Assembly (NCBI GenBank): GCA_049325315.1
Contig: JBMONB010000084.1
Coordinates: forward strand, 26,379-90,378
Direction: 5' to 3'
Source of the DNA: JAWLHU01 sp049325315
Lineage (GTDB): Bacteria > Bacillota > Sulfobacillia > Symbiobacteriales > Symbiobacteriaceae
Length of the DNA: 64,000 nucleotides
A program made the translations under genes and the position numbers. The notes below the pieces were generated by a model. The model was not told the origin of the DNA and ran no database searches. It worked only from the letters and a program-made list of their open reading frames with translations. Shown here in pieces: positions 25,997 through 33,753 of this stretch; positions within the stretch are counted from its first letter, which is position 1; every line of letters begins with the position of its first letter.

Positions 25997-26299
25997 TCAG
26001 TCGCCGAAGCCCATGTGGTTGTTGCCCCGGTGCGAAAGGTGGAGGGTGCGAATCTCGTAGCGCTCCAGCCCGGAGGCGACAAAGGGGTCTGCCTCGGCCG
26101 TGGCCCGCGCCGCCTCCAGCGACTCCGCCCGGATTACCGCCATACCGCCCCCGCCGTCCTCGAAGGGGCCACAGAGCAATAGGCGGCCGGCATCTTCCAG
26201 CCGCTTCAGGTGGGCGACATGGGCCCGAATCAGCTCTTCGGACAGTTTCGTCCCCTCGGGCTTGGTCAGCACGATCACGTAGCAGATGTCGCTCTCCAC
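25997..26299 (-). CDS. YCII-related domain protein
   Basis: The 100-residue protein is a YCII-like dimeric alpha/beta fold: YVIVLTKPEG, RAHVAHLKRLEDAGRLLLCGPFEDGGGGMAVIRAESLEAARATAEADPFVASGLERYEIR. The conserved His and Asp of the family (AHVAHL, EADPF) are present; the function of the family is poorly defined. The GTG at 26299 follows AAGGAGG and begins 2 nt after the stop of the flavin reductase gene, so the two are translationally close and probably functionally linked. Confidence 0.8.
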   Translation of the reverse strand: MESDICYVIVLTKPEGTKLSEELIRAHVAHLKRLEDAGRLLLCGPFEDGGGGMAVIRAESLEAARATAEADPFVASGLERYEIRTLHLSHRGNNHMGFGD

Positions 26300-26301
26300 G
26301 G

Positions 26302-26859
26302 TCAGGCCTCCTTCTCCTTCCGGGTCAGTGCATGGGAGCGCTCCAGGACACCGAAGGTGCCGGGCGCCAGGTAGAAAATGGGGCGCAGGTGGGTGCAGGG
26401 GTCCGGGCTCTCCAGCGCTGCGGCGTCGACGGAGGTGCAGAGGGTCTCGACAAAGAGGACGCACTCGTCGCCGTACCATTTGACCGACTCCAGGCGCCCC
26501 TCGATGTGAATGCGGCACTCGGCGATCCGCGGCGGGCGCACCTGCAAGGCGGGCAGCGGGGTGAAGCCGCGTGCCTCCAGCTCGTTGGGCCCGGGCTCCC
26601 GGTAGAGGTGGGCGTCCCAGACCTGGTGAACCAGGTCGTCGGCCGGGAAGTTGAGGACACACTCCCCGTTGGCCAGCAGGTTTTGGGCGGTGTGGTGATC
26701 CCGGTGGCAGCCGATCACCAGCAGGTTCCGGGTCACCCCGCTGATCCAGCTCTTCGGGGCGACGTTGGCGTGGCCGTTCCCATTCACGGTCGTGACCAGG
26801 GCAATGGGGCCCGGGAGGACTCCCGCGATCTCTTCGGAACCAATCAGCCGCTTTTCCAT
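26302..26859 (-). CDS. Flavin reductase-like, FMN-binding split-barrel protein
   Basis: The 185-residue protein has the split-barrel flavoprotein pattern: PGPIALVTTVNGNGHANVAPKSWISGVTRNLLVIGCHRDHHTAQNLLANGECVLNFP, followed by a helix and a strand-rich end with HIEGRLESVKWYGDECVLFVE. It probably binds FMN and reduces it or uses it as cofactor. It sits upstream of the YCII gene in one transcription unit with the M50 protease gene 26 nt further upstream. The ATG at 26859 follows a weak site. Confidence 0.8.
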   Translation of the reverse strand: MEKRLIGSEEIAGVLPGPIALVTTVNGNGHANVAPKSWISGVTRNLLVIGCHRDHHTAQNLLANGECVLNFPADDLVHQVWDAHLYREPGPNELEARGFTPLPALQVRPPRIAECRIHIEGRLESVKWYGDECVLFVETLCTSVDAAALESPDPCTHLRPIFYLAPGTFGVLERSHALTRKEKEA

Positions 26860-26885
26860 GGGTGCACCAGCCTTACGCGATTTTG

Positions 26886-28019
26886 CTAACGGCCCTCCAG
26901 GGCGGAACCTGCCCGCGCCTGAAGATCGAGCAGCAGCGATTCCTCCAGGTGATCGGTGCCGATCTTCTCCTTGTGGCTCAGCATCTCCAGCGCCCGGTCG
27001 ACCCGCTCCATCGCCTGCACGGTCTGGCCCTGGGCCAGCAGCACGGCGGCCTCACAGCGCAGCCGCCCGTAAGGTTCGATCGCCAGGCCGCCCTTGCCCC
27101 GGGCCAGGTAGGCGGCTGCCCGCTCTGCATCGCCGTCAAGCATGGCGCTGCCGTAGGCGGCCTCCAGGTAGTAGGCGGGGCGGATTGCAGGGGGCTGCAG
27201 ATCGATCAGCTGCATGGCACGGGCGAGGTGGGCAGCGGCCGTCTCGCGGTTCTCCAGGTCGAGCGCCTGGTAGAAGGCGAGGATCTGCCCGGCCGCCTCG
27301 TCGGGGGTTCCATCGGCCAGCGTCGTTGCCTGCTCCAGCAGCCTGCCGGGCCACTGGGCGGGGCGCAGGCCGGCATAGATCAGGCCGGTGAGGGTGAAGA
27401 GGGCGGCGTCCCGCTCTGCCGGAGGGCCGCCCCGCCAGAAGCGGAGGAGGCGCCGCCCGTCGGAGGCGAGGCCCTTGTGGAAGGGGTTGAGGGCGGTCAG
27501 GGCGATGAACAGGGAGGCGCCGGCGAAGAGGCCGGCGAAGAGGCGCAGCGAGGGAGCGGGGGTGGGCTCGGTGGCCAGGTAGAGGCTCCCGGCCAGCAGG
27601 GCGCAGAGCAGGTTGATCAGGGGGCCGCCGGCGATCAGGATCGCCACGGGTCGCACAATGGGGCCGTCGTCAGGCGGTGAGGCCACCACCAGCCCGCCCG
27701 CCACCTTTCCGCTCCAGTTCCACTCCATCTGGAGCCGGCCATCCTCCCGTTTGACAGAAAGGGGACCGATGACGAAGAGGCGGGGGCGGCAGCCGCCGAC
27801 CCTGGCGAAGAGCACGTGGCCGACCTCGTGCAGAATCACGGCCAGCAAGAGGGCCGCAGGGAAGAGGAGGATCGCCCAGAATCCGGCCTTGAGCCCACCT
27901 GTCGGTCCGGGCGTCGCCCCTATCTCCCGACCGACCCACAGGCCGATCAGCAGGCCGGACACCACCACCAGCAGCAGCGAGAACAGACGGGGGAGCAGTG
28001 GCCGCGTTGGCCCGGCCAT
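26886..28019 (-). CDS. M50-family site-2 protease-like membrane protein with C-terminal helical repeats
   Basis: The 377-residue protein has an N-terminal hydrophobic helix, then the zinc motif HEVGH (about residue 64), further membrane helices, and the second M50 motif NPFHKGLASDGRR containing the Asp ligand. After about residue 215 there is a soluble alpha-helical region that looks TPR-like (LEAAYGSAMLDGDAERAAAYLARGKGG). M50 enzymes cut membrane proteins within the bilayer, often in sigma-factor control such as SpoIVFB. No partner (sigma or anti-sigma gene) is adjacent, so the substrate is open. The ATG at 28019 follows AAGGAGG. Confidence 0.8.
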   Translation of the reverse strand: MAGPTRPLLPRLFSLLLVVVSGLLIGLWVGREIGATPGPTGGLKAGFWAILLFPAALLLAVILHEVGHVLFARVGGCRPRLFVIGPLSVKREDGRLQMEWNWSGKVAGGLVVASPPDDGPIVRPVAILIAGGPLINLLCALLAGSLYLATEPTPAPSLRLFAGLFAGASLFIALTALNPFHKGLASDGRRLLRFWRGGPPAERDAALFTLTGLIYAGLRPAQWPGRLLEQATTLADGTPDEAAGQILAFYQALDLENRETAAAHLARAMQLIDLQPPAIRPAYYLEAAYGSAMLDGDAERAAAYLARGKGGLAIEPYGRLRCEAAVLLAQGQTVQAMERVDRALEMLSHKEKIGTDHLEESLLLDLQARAGSALEGR

Positions 28020-28046
28020 GGCGGTCGGCCTCCTTCCGGAAGGGTC

Positions 28047-29270
28047 TCATCCACAGATCATAGCCTCCAGGTGCCTCGGGTAATACGTGAGCAGCATCAT
28101 CCCCTGCTCCGTAATCAGTACGGTGTCGGAATGGCGGAAGCCCCCCAGCCCCTCTACGTAGATGCCGGGCTCTACGGTCCAGACCATGCCGGGCTGGAGA
28201 ATCGTCTCGTCGCCGATGTCGAAGAAGGGGGCTTCGTGCCCCTCCATGCCGATGGCGTGGCCCACGTGGTGGCGCCAGTGGGGCATCAGGTTGCTCTTCT
28301 CGAAGAAGCGGCGGACCTCCCGGTCGACCTCGGCGGCCGGGATGCCCGGCTTAATGGTGGCAAAGGCCACCTCCTGGGCCTGGCACATGAGGTCAAAGTA
28401 CTTGATCTGCTCCCGGCTGGGCTCGCCCACGAACATGGTCCGCTCCAATTCGGAGATGTAGCCGAGCACGTTGGCGCCGGCGCCGGTCACCAATACATCG
28501 CCCTTGCGCAGGGTGGCATTCAGGGTGACGGCGTGGGGGAAGTAGGAGTTCTTGCCGATCTGGCCCCGGAAGCCGGCGTGAGCGCCCACCCGGCCCATGC
28601 CGCCGGGCTTGAAGTCTGGGCCCAGGATTGCCAGCATGGCCGCCGTTGCCTCGGTGGAGGCCCGGGTGGAGATGTCGACCTCGGAGGCGCCATCGCGGGA
28701 GTAGGTCTGGAGGAGCCGGTGGGCCAGGTTGCCCCAGCGGCACGACTCCTTGATCAGTTCAATCTCCAGCGGCGACTTGATATAACGCATCTCCTCCACA
28801 AGGCGGGGAAGCAGGGTCAACTGCGCCTCGGGCAGCACCTCGGAGAGCCTGGGCCCCCGGTAGCCCCAGTAGGCCCCGTAGCCGTCGCCGTCGGCTCCCA
28901 GGCTGGACCTGTCTAATCCCATCTCGGTCAAAAGGACCGAGAGACGCTTCATGGGATGGACATCGGTGGGGTACTCGGCGTAGTGGGCGATATGGTCGAC
29001 GTAGGCCGCATGCTCGGCGTGCTCGACCTCCAGACGGGGCACGAAGAGGGCGGTCCGCCCATCGGCGGTGAGCACGAAGGCGACGGGCCGCTCGGTCGGG
29101 ATAAAGCCAAAGCCGGTCAGCCAGTAGATGGAGAGCGCCCGGAAGAAGATGATCCCCTTCAGCCTCTTCTCCTCCAGGTGCTGGAGCACCCGGGCCCTGC
29201 GCTGGTCGAACTCAGACCGTGGGATGGCAAAGGTGTGGGCGATGGGGTAGTCGGTGATCGGCCTGGCCAT
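28047..29270 (-). CDS. M24-family (Xaa-Pro peptidase/creatinase-fold) protein with altered metal ligands
   Basis: The 407-residue protein has the creatinase N-terminal domain (to about residue 160) and the pita-bread C-terminal domain. The M24 landmarks are present as GDVLVTGAGANVLGYISELERT, HHVGHAIGMEGHE, VEPGIY and GGFRHSDTVLIT. By alignment with E. coli aminopeptidase P, the ligands Asp260, Asp271 and Glu406 are replaced by Gly263, Glu274 and Ser, while the His and one Glu remain. A two-metal peptidase mechanism is therefore doubtful; a creatinase-like or ectoine-hydrolase-like amidinohydrolase is possible. The ATG at 29270 follows GGGAGGG. Confidence 0.82.
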   Translation of the reverse strand: MARPITDYPIAHTFAIPRSEFDQRRARVLQHLEEKRLKGIIFFRALSIYWLTGFGFIPTERPVAFVLTADGRTALFVPRLEVEHAEHAAYVDHIAHYAEYPTDVHPMKRLSVLLTEMGLDRSSLGADGDGYGAYWGYRGPRLSEVLPEAQLTLLPRLVEEMRYIKSPLEIELIKESCRWGNLAHRLLQTYSRDGASEVDISTRASTEATAAMLAILGPDFKPGGMGRVGAHAGFRGQIGKNSYFPHAVTLNATLRKGDVLVTGAGANVLGYISELERTMFVGEPSREQIKYFDLMCQAQEVAFATIKPGIPAAEVDREVRRFFEKSNLMPHWRHHVGHAIGMEGHEAPFFDIGDETILQPGMVWTVEPGIYVEGLGGFRHSDTVLITEQGMMLLTYYPRHLEAMICG

Positions 29271-29439
29271 GCAGCATCCCTCCCGAAAAGACTGGAATGG
29301 GTGAAAGATTCCCTGCATATCGGAACCGCTCCTGCCTGGGGGCGGCAAGATTGGCTCACCGTTCCGGCCGCGGAACCGCACGGCGACCGTGGGCGTCATA
29401 TACGGGAGAATTCTCACGAACATCCCCGAGGTGAACCCT

Positions 29440-31227
29440 ATGCGACGTGCACTGGCCGCCGCTCTGATGCTGATTCTGGTGGCCGCCGGGTGCAGCCGGC
29501 CCGCGACGCCCCCGCCGGCCCCCGCTGCGCCGCCCCCAGCCCCCGCCCCGCCCGCTGTTGGTCAGCCCGACCAGGCCGGGAAGCCGGCCCCCCCGACTCC
29601 CACAACCCCGGTGCCACCCAGCCCGCCGGTGGAGAAGCCGCCTGAGCCGCCTCCGGTCCGGCTCTACTTCGCCGTATATTACGCGGAGGAGGGGTGGGGC
29701 TTCTCCCATATCGGGGAGACGACCCTCTCCGGCACGGAAGGCGTCGTTCCGACCGGCAGCTTCGCGCTTTCGATCGAACTGGCGGAGAAGATGGCCGCCG
29801 GCTGGACCAACGGCATTGAGGTTACAGGCGCGGCAGCCGAGGTGCAATCGGCGACGGACCGCCATGTGATCATCTCCCTGAAGGCGGGAGAGCCCGGCAG
29901 CGAGGTGCTCGTGAAGCTGCCGCCCATTGGCGGCCAGCCGGAGACCACCTACCGCCTGGTCCGCGCCGAACTGCCCCGTGCGGAGGTCGCCGTCCGAATC
30001 GACGGGAAGTGGACCCCGGTGGTCGGGGGCAGCGTCTACCCCCCGCGGGCTGACGCGATCCGGCTGAGCTTCGACCGGGCGATGGACCGGGAGTCGGTGG
30101 AGCGCCGCATTCGCAACCCGAAGCCCCCGGTCTTCAGCCCGCCCCTGACGCTGGAGAACGCCCGCCTGGAGTGGGTCGACGACAAGACCTTGGTGCTCCA
30201 CCTGGAGAAGGCGCCCCCCGTGGTTGGCTTCTACCTGCGGGGCGCAGAGAGCGCGGACAGGCTCCTCCTGCCGGGTCAGCTGCCGGTTATCCGCTTTGGC
30301 GAACTGCCCAGGTTGGTGCGAGTGGACCTGGGCTCGGACAAGGAGGTGGAGATTACCCCGCTGCCGCCGGATCCGTCTGGTGTCCAACTCAGCCGTGATG
30401 GAAGCGCTGCGCTGGTTAACGCCACCATCTGGGAGACGGGGCCGCGTGGGGCCCGCTGGGTGCGGTGGCGCATTGAGACCCGGACCGGCAAGCGGGAGGA
30501 GCTTCCCCACGACTGGCGCACCTTCGTCTGGCTCGGTCCCGATGGCGCCCTCCGGAGCCTGATGACCGAGGGGAAGCGGCTGAATGACCTCGCCCTCTCG
30601 CCGGACGGAACCCGCCTCGCTGCGGTCCGCTCGGACGACTATGCCCGGTACGACTCCTCTGACTATCGCTTCCCCTTTGACCTGCTGATCCTTTCCCTGG
30701 AGGGGGAGGTGCTCCAGACCATTGAGGACTTCGCCTGGAAGCTGCTGCCCCCAAAAGACGGGGTGGAGATGCACTTCAACCTGGTCTGGTCACCCGACGG
30801 CAAGCGGATCGCGGCCCAGTCTGACGACCGGGAGGGCGGGGCGATCGCCGTGGCCGATCTGACCACGGGAAAGGTCCGGCATGTTCGCGGCCTCCCGGAG
30901 GAGGTGAGTCTGCCCACGCGGTACCGCCTGGCCTTCAACGGGGAGCTGTTCCTGCTGGGCCGGACCCTGCTGAACGAGAAGGGGGAGGTGCTGCGGGAAC
31001 TCCCCCACGGAACCTTCAGCCCCGACGGGCGCTGGATTCTCTTCTCGCGGAGCGGGGCGGACTACTTCAACCCACCCTGGGGTGAGGTGGGCGTCGTCGA
31101 GGTGAAGAGCGGGGAGACCCGGATGCTGGGCGAGGGGCTGCCCGCGGGCTGGACGCCCGATGGGCAGGCGCTGATCATACGCTGGGCCGACTGGGAACAC
31201 CGGTATATCCAGGTGAGCATGATCTAG
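29440..31227 (+). CDS. Lipoprotein with C-terminal TolB-like beta-propeller
   Basis: The 595-residue protein has a lipoprotein signal (VAAGC, Cys18), a Pro-rich linker of about 50 residues, an N-terminal domain of unknown type that includes a YYAEEGWGFSHIGE segment, an Ig-like part (ADAIRLSFDRAMDRESVERR, typical of SbsA-type big domains), and propeller blades with LSPDGTRLAAV, WSPDGKRIAAQSDD and FSPDGRWILFSR. It is anchored outside the membrane. The ATG at 29440 follows GAGGTG; it diverges from the M24 gene by 169 nt. A strong terminator follows. Confidence 0.8.
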   Translation: MRRALAAALMLILVAAGCSRPATPPPAPAAPPPAPAPPAVGQPDQAGKPAPPTPTTPVPPSPPVEKPPEPPPVRLYFAVYYAEEGWGFSHIGETTLSGTEGVVPTGSFALSIELAEKMAAGWTNGIEVTGAAAEVQSATDRHVIISLKAGEPGSEVLVKLPPIGGQPETTYRLVRAELPRAEVAVRIDGKWTPVVGGSVYPPRADAIRLSFDRAMDRESVERRIRNPKPPVFSPPLTLENARLEWVDDKTLVLHLEKAPPVVGFYLRGAESADRLLLPGQLPVIRFGELPRLVRVDLGSDKEVEITPLPPDPSGVQLSRDGSAALVNATIWETGPRGARWVRWRIETRTGKREELPHDWRTFVWLGPDGALRSLMTEGKRLNDLALSPDGTRLAAVRSDDYARYDSSDYRFPFDLLILSLEGEVLQTIEDFAWKLLPPKDGVEMHFNLVWSPDGKRIAAQSDDREGGAIAVADLTTGKVRHVRGLPEEVSLPTRYRLAFNGELFLLGRTLLNEKGEVLRELPHGTFSPDGRWILFSRSGADYFNPPWGEVGVVEVKSGETRMLGEGLPAGWTPDGQALIIRWADWEHRYIQVSMI

Positions 31228-31239
31228 CACCGTCTGTGC

Positions 31240-31275
31240 GAGCCGTCAGGTAGAGGACCTGGCGGCTCCGTTTTT
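31240..31275 (+). terminator. Rho-independent terminator after lipoprotein gene
   Basis: GAGCCGTCAGGT pairs with ACCTGGCGGCTC (one mismatch) around an AGAGG loop, then CGTTTTT. Confidence 0.85.
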
Positions 31276-31478
31276 CCCAGGGGGAGTTGTTGGCCTCTTT
31301 CTCACCTGGATTGGGCGCGGGGAGAAGGGTTTTCCTGGGGCTCTATATAATACTCATGAAAACGCACTAATAGAGCTAAAAAGTTCTCTTTCATAAGGAA
31401 CCTGCATAGCGTGCGGTAGAGAGATTGGGGGAGCGGTGGGCTGCCCCACATCATCATTTGGATAAGGGGACGATCGTG

Positions 31479-31664
31479 ATGTCACAGATTCTGACGCTTG
31501 GCGTGGTAGATCTGGCTCTGGGTCTTCTGGTGATGCTCCCTCTGTCGTTGGGTCTGCGGAAGAACGAAGGAATGTCCACGGCCTTTTACATGCTCTTTCA
31601 GGTCTGCATGCTGGTCGGGATCAGCCTCACGATGGTGGCGGGGGTTATGGTTTTGGCCCTGTAG
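31479..31664 (+). CDS. Small two-helix membrane protein
   Basis: The 61-residue protein is almost entirely two hydrophobic helices (about residues 6-25 and 34-60) with a short charged turn GLRKNEGMST between them. The ATG at 31479 follows AAGGGGA at good spacing. I do not recognise the family; holin-like or membrane regulator roles are only guesses. A TATAAT box stands at about 31346 in an AT-rich stretch, and TGCATAGC at 31403 resembles the octamer seen upstream of other genes here. A hairpin follows the stop. Confidence 0.6.
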   Translation: MSQILTLGVVDLALGLLVMLPLSLGLRKNEGMSTAFYMLFQVCMLVGISLTMVAGVMVLAL

Positions 31665-31687
31665 CAGCGAGACGGTCGCACAGCGAA

Positions 31688-31720
31688 GAGCCAGCGGGCA
31701 TTGCAGGCCGCTGGCTTTTC
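31688..31720 (+). terminator. Terminator after small membrane protein gene
   Basis: AGCCAGCGG pairs with CCGCTGGCT around a GCATTGCAGG loop, followed by TTTC. Confidence 0.75.
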
Positions 31721-31830
31721 TGCGCGAAGTAGAGCGGGTGAACAGGAGTTCTCGACGGCGCCCTCACGGTGTCTCAAACCGTGACCCGGCAGGCGCCTGC
31801 CTGAATCTGTTTCGAGGAGGCGGTCCCCTC

Positions 31831-32433
31831 ATGCGCACCGTGGTGATTGCACAGCCCACCAGGCGGAAGCGACCGGAGCCATCGCCGGCCTGGCGCCTCT
31901 ACGACGGCAGCCAGCAGCGGCTGGTGCAGGAGGGGCTCTCCCTGCTCTGGGATCGCTACGGCCACCGGGCGCTGATCGACGAGGTGCTGCTCTCGCCCTG
32001 GCACGGGCCCCTGGAGCCCGACCGGGTGGTGGCGCCCTACGACTTCTCCTGGAAGCGCCGCCCCCGGGCAGAGGTGGAGCGCATGGTCCGGGAGACCCGG
32101 GTGGTGGAGCGGCTGCAGGAGGCGGTGGCGGGGTTCGACCTGGTGCTGGTTCTGCTGAGCAAGACCTACCTGGCGCCGCTCCGCCTTGCCCAGTGGGTGC
32201 CGGCCACGGCGCCCCAGCGCTGGCTCTTCTTTGCCAGCGGCGAGGGGCTGCCCTATCTGCCGGTGGCGGCCAATGCCCGGCGGGTGCCGGCGGGCACGCC
32301 CGAGGCCCGGGCGGCGCGGGTCAAGGTGCTCGACCTGAAGTCCTACCTCTTCCGAGCCCTTTGCAGGCGTGTGGCCGCGGAGGGCGAGGCGGCCCTGGAG
32401 GGGGCCTGGGAGGCGGCACAGGACCTATCGTAA
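31831..32433 (+). CDS. DUF6884-like protein
   Basis: The 200-residue protein resembles DUF6884 proteins: LLSPWHGPLEPDRVVAPYD, a basic helix region, and FDLVLVLLSKTYLAPLRLAQW. The function is unknown. I start at ATG 31831, after CGAGGAGG; an upstream in-frame GTG at 31738 lacks that support. No membrane or signal segment is seen. The C-terminal 50 residues are Ala/Arg-rich and helical. It is alone between a terminator and the PrsW gene. Confidence 0.65.
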   Translation: MRTVVIAQPTRRKRPEPSPAWRLYDGSQQRLVQEGLSLLWDRYGHRALIDEVLLSPWHGPLEPDRVVAPYDFSWKRRPRAEVERMVRETRVVERLQEAVAGFDLVLVLLSKTYLAPLRLAQWVPATAPQRWLFFASGEGLPYLPVAANARRVPAGTPEARAARVKVLDLKSYLFRALCRRVAAEGEAALEGAWEAAQDLS

Positions 32434-32526
32434 CCTGCAAAATGGTGGCTCAAGCAGGGATGTGGAGGCCCGGCACCGTATCCTCCATCTGATCAGGATG
32501 GAGTAGAATCCAGGGGAGTGACCCGC

Positions 32527-33360
32527 TTGCTGCACATTCTCGCCTTCATTATTGCCGTCGCGCCGGCTGGGGCGCTGCTCTGGTATATCCGCCATCTGGA
32601 CAAGTACGAACCCGAGCCCTGGTACATAATTGGCCGGGCGATGTTTTTCGGGGCCCTCTCGGCGGTGCCTATCTACTTCGTGGAGGTCTTCTTACAGGGG
32701 ATCAGCCCGTTTACCGGCTTTGCCGGCACGGTTTACGCCGCCTTTGTGGTGGCCGCCCTGACAGAGGAGACCGGCAAGGGGCTCTTCGCCTACGCCGCCA
32801 TCTGGCGGAGGCGGGAGTTCAACGAGGTAATGGACGGCATTGTCTACTTCGGCTCGGCCCACATGGGCTTTGCCATTGCCGAGAACCTGCTGTACGTCTT
32901 CGTGCGAGGCGACATCTACGAAGGGCTGTTGACCGCCATGGTCCGGACCACGACCGCTGTGCCGATGCACGTGGTGGTGGGCATGATCATGGGCTACCAC
33001 ATGGGGGTGGCCCGCTTTGCCCGCAGTGCCCAGGAGAAGTGGCTCCACGTGGCCGAGGCCTGGATTCTGCCGGTGCTGCTGCACGGGTTCTACAACGTGG
33101 GCAGCCTGAACCAGGAGACGGCGGTCAACGCCCTGATCGACCTGCTCCGCTACGGCTTCGGCTCCGCCCTGCTCTATGCGGCGGTGGTCGCCCTGTGGCT
33201 GATTCTGATGCCCCGGGTGCGCAAGGCGCAGCAGGCATCGCCCTTCCGGCCCATCGCTGCGATTCAGCTGGCGGCGGCGGATACGCCCTGCCCCTACTGT
33301 GGGGCCATCTACCCGGACGGCGGCAACTACTGCTCGAATTGCGGGCAGTCGGTGCGCTAA
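32527..33360 (+). CDS. prsW: PrsW-family membrane protease with C-terminal zinc ribbon
   Basis: The protein has seven or eight membrane helices and the PrsW (M82) motifs: ALTEETGKG (catalytic Glu pair), GFAIAENLLYV, and two His-bearing helices (PMHVVVGMIMGYH, LLHGFYNVG). PrsW-type proteases cleave anti-sigma factors such as RsiW. After the membrane part there is an unusual C-terminal zinc ribbon CPYCGAIYPDGGNYCSNCG, which could bind a partner or regulate the protease. A GTG at 32518 is in frame, but AGGGGAG spaces better to TTG 32527, so I use that (277 residues). No sigma/anti-sigma pair lies nearby. Confidence 0.85.
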   Translation: MLHILAFIIAVAPAGALLWYIRHLDKYEPEPWYIIGRAMFFGALSAVPIYFVEVFLQGISPFTGFAGTVYAAFVVAALTEETGKGLFAYAAIWRRREFNEVMDGIVYFGSAHMGFAIAENLLYVFVRGDIYEGLLTAMVRTTTAVPMHVVVGMIMGYHMGVARFARSAQEKWLHVAEAWILPVLLHGFYNVGSLNQETAVNALIDLLRYGFGSALLYAAVVALWLILMPRVRKAQQASPFRPIAAIQLAAADTPCPYCGAIYPDGGNYCSNCGQSVR

Positions 33361-33373
33361 CGCTCGAAAAGCG

Positions 33374-33402
33374 AAGGGACCGGCCAAAGTCAGGCCGGTC
33401 CC
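33374..33402. terminator. Terminator between PrsW gene and convergent membrane protein gene
   Basis: AGGGACCGGCC pairs with GGCCGGTCCCT around an AAAGTCA loop. Its minus-strand side overlaps the end of the gene at 33390-33731. Confidence 0.75.
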
Positions 33403-33731
33403 TGTTCATGTCTGCGGCGCTCCTGCTCGAATGTGACGGCGCCGGCCAGCAGCATTGACACCAGCACCGACTGGTACCAGGCCGGGTCGGGAAAGATTGC
33501 CCGCCAGATGAGGACCCAGGTTGCCAGATGGCAGAGAAACTTGATCTGCCATGGCCAGTGGACAATCGCCAGGTTGGCCAGCCAGGAGAGCAGGACCAGG
33601 ACGATGAAAAGGCTGTGGCTCAGTGTGCCGGACCTGAGCGTCCCCCCGATTCCCAGGGCCATCGACAGGCAGAAGCCTGCCCACCCCAGCGGTGTGGTGG
33701 GGTACCCGGCCAGGTAGAGCCGCTCGCGCAC
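33390..33731 (-). CDS. Small hypothetical membrane protein
   Basis: The 113-residue protein has three or four hydrophobic segments (PLGWAGFCLSMALGIGG, LFIVLVLLSWLANLAIVH, FLCHLATWVLIWRAIF, SVLVSMLLAGAVTF) and a charged C-terminal tail EQERRRHEQGPA. The GTG at 33731 follows GAGGTGATGG. I do not recognise the family. Its stop lies inside the hairpin shared with the PrsW gene. It starts 22 nt after the aminotransferase gene ends and may be its last cistron. Confidence 0.6.
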   Translation of the reverse strand: MRERLYLAGYPTTPLGWAGFCLSMALGIGGTLRSGTLSHSLFIVLVLLSWLANLAIVHWPWQIKFLCHLATWVLIWRAIFPDPAWYQSVLVSMLLAGAVTFEQERRRHEQGPA

Positions 33732-33753
33732 GATCCATCACCTCGGAGCAAGG

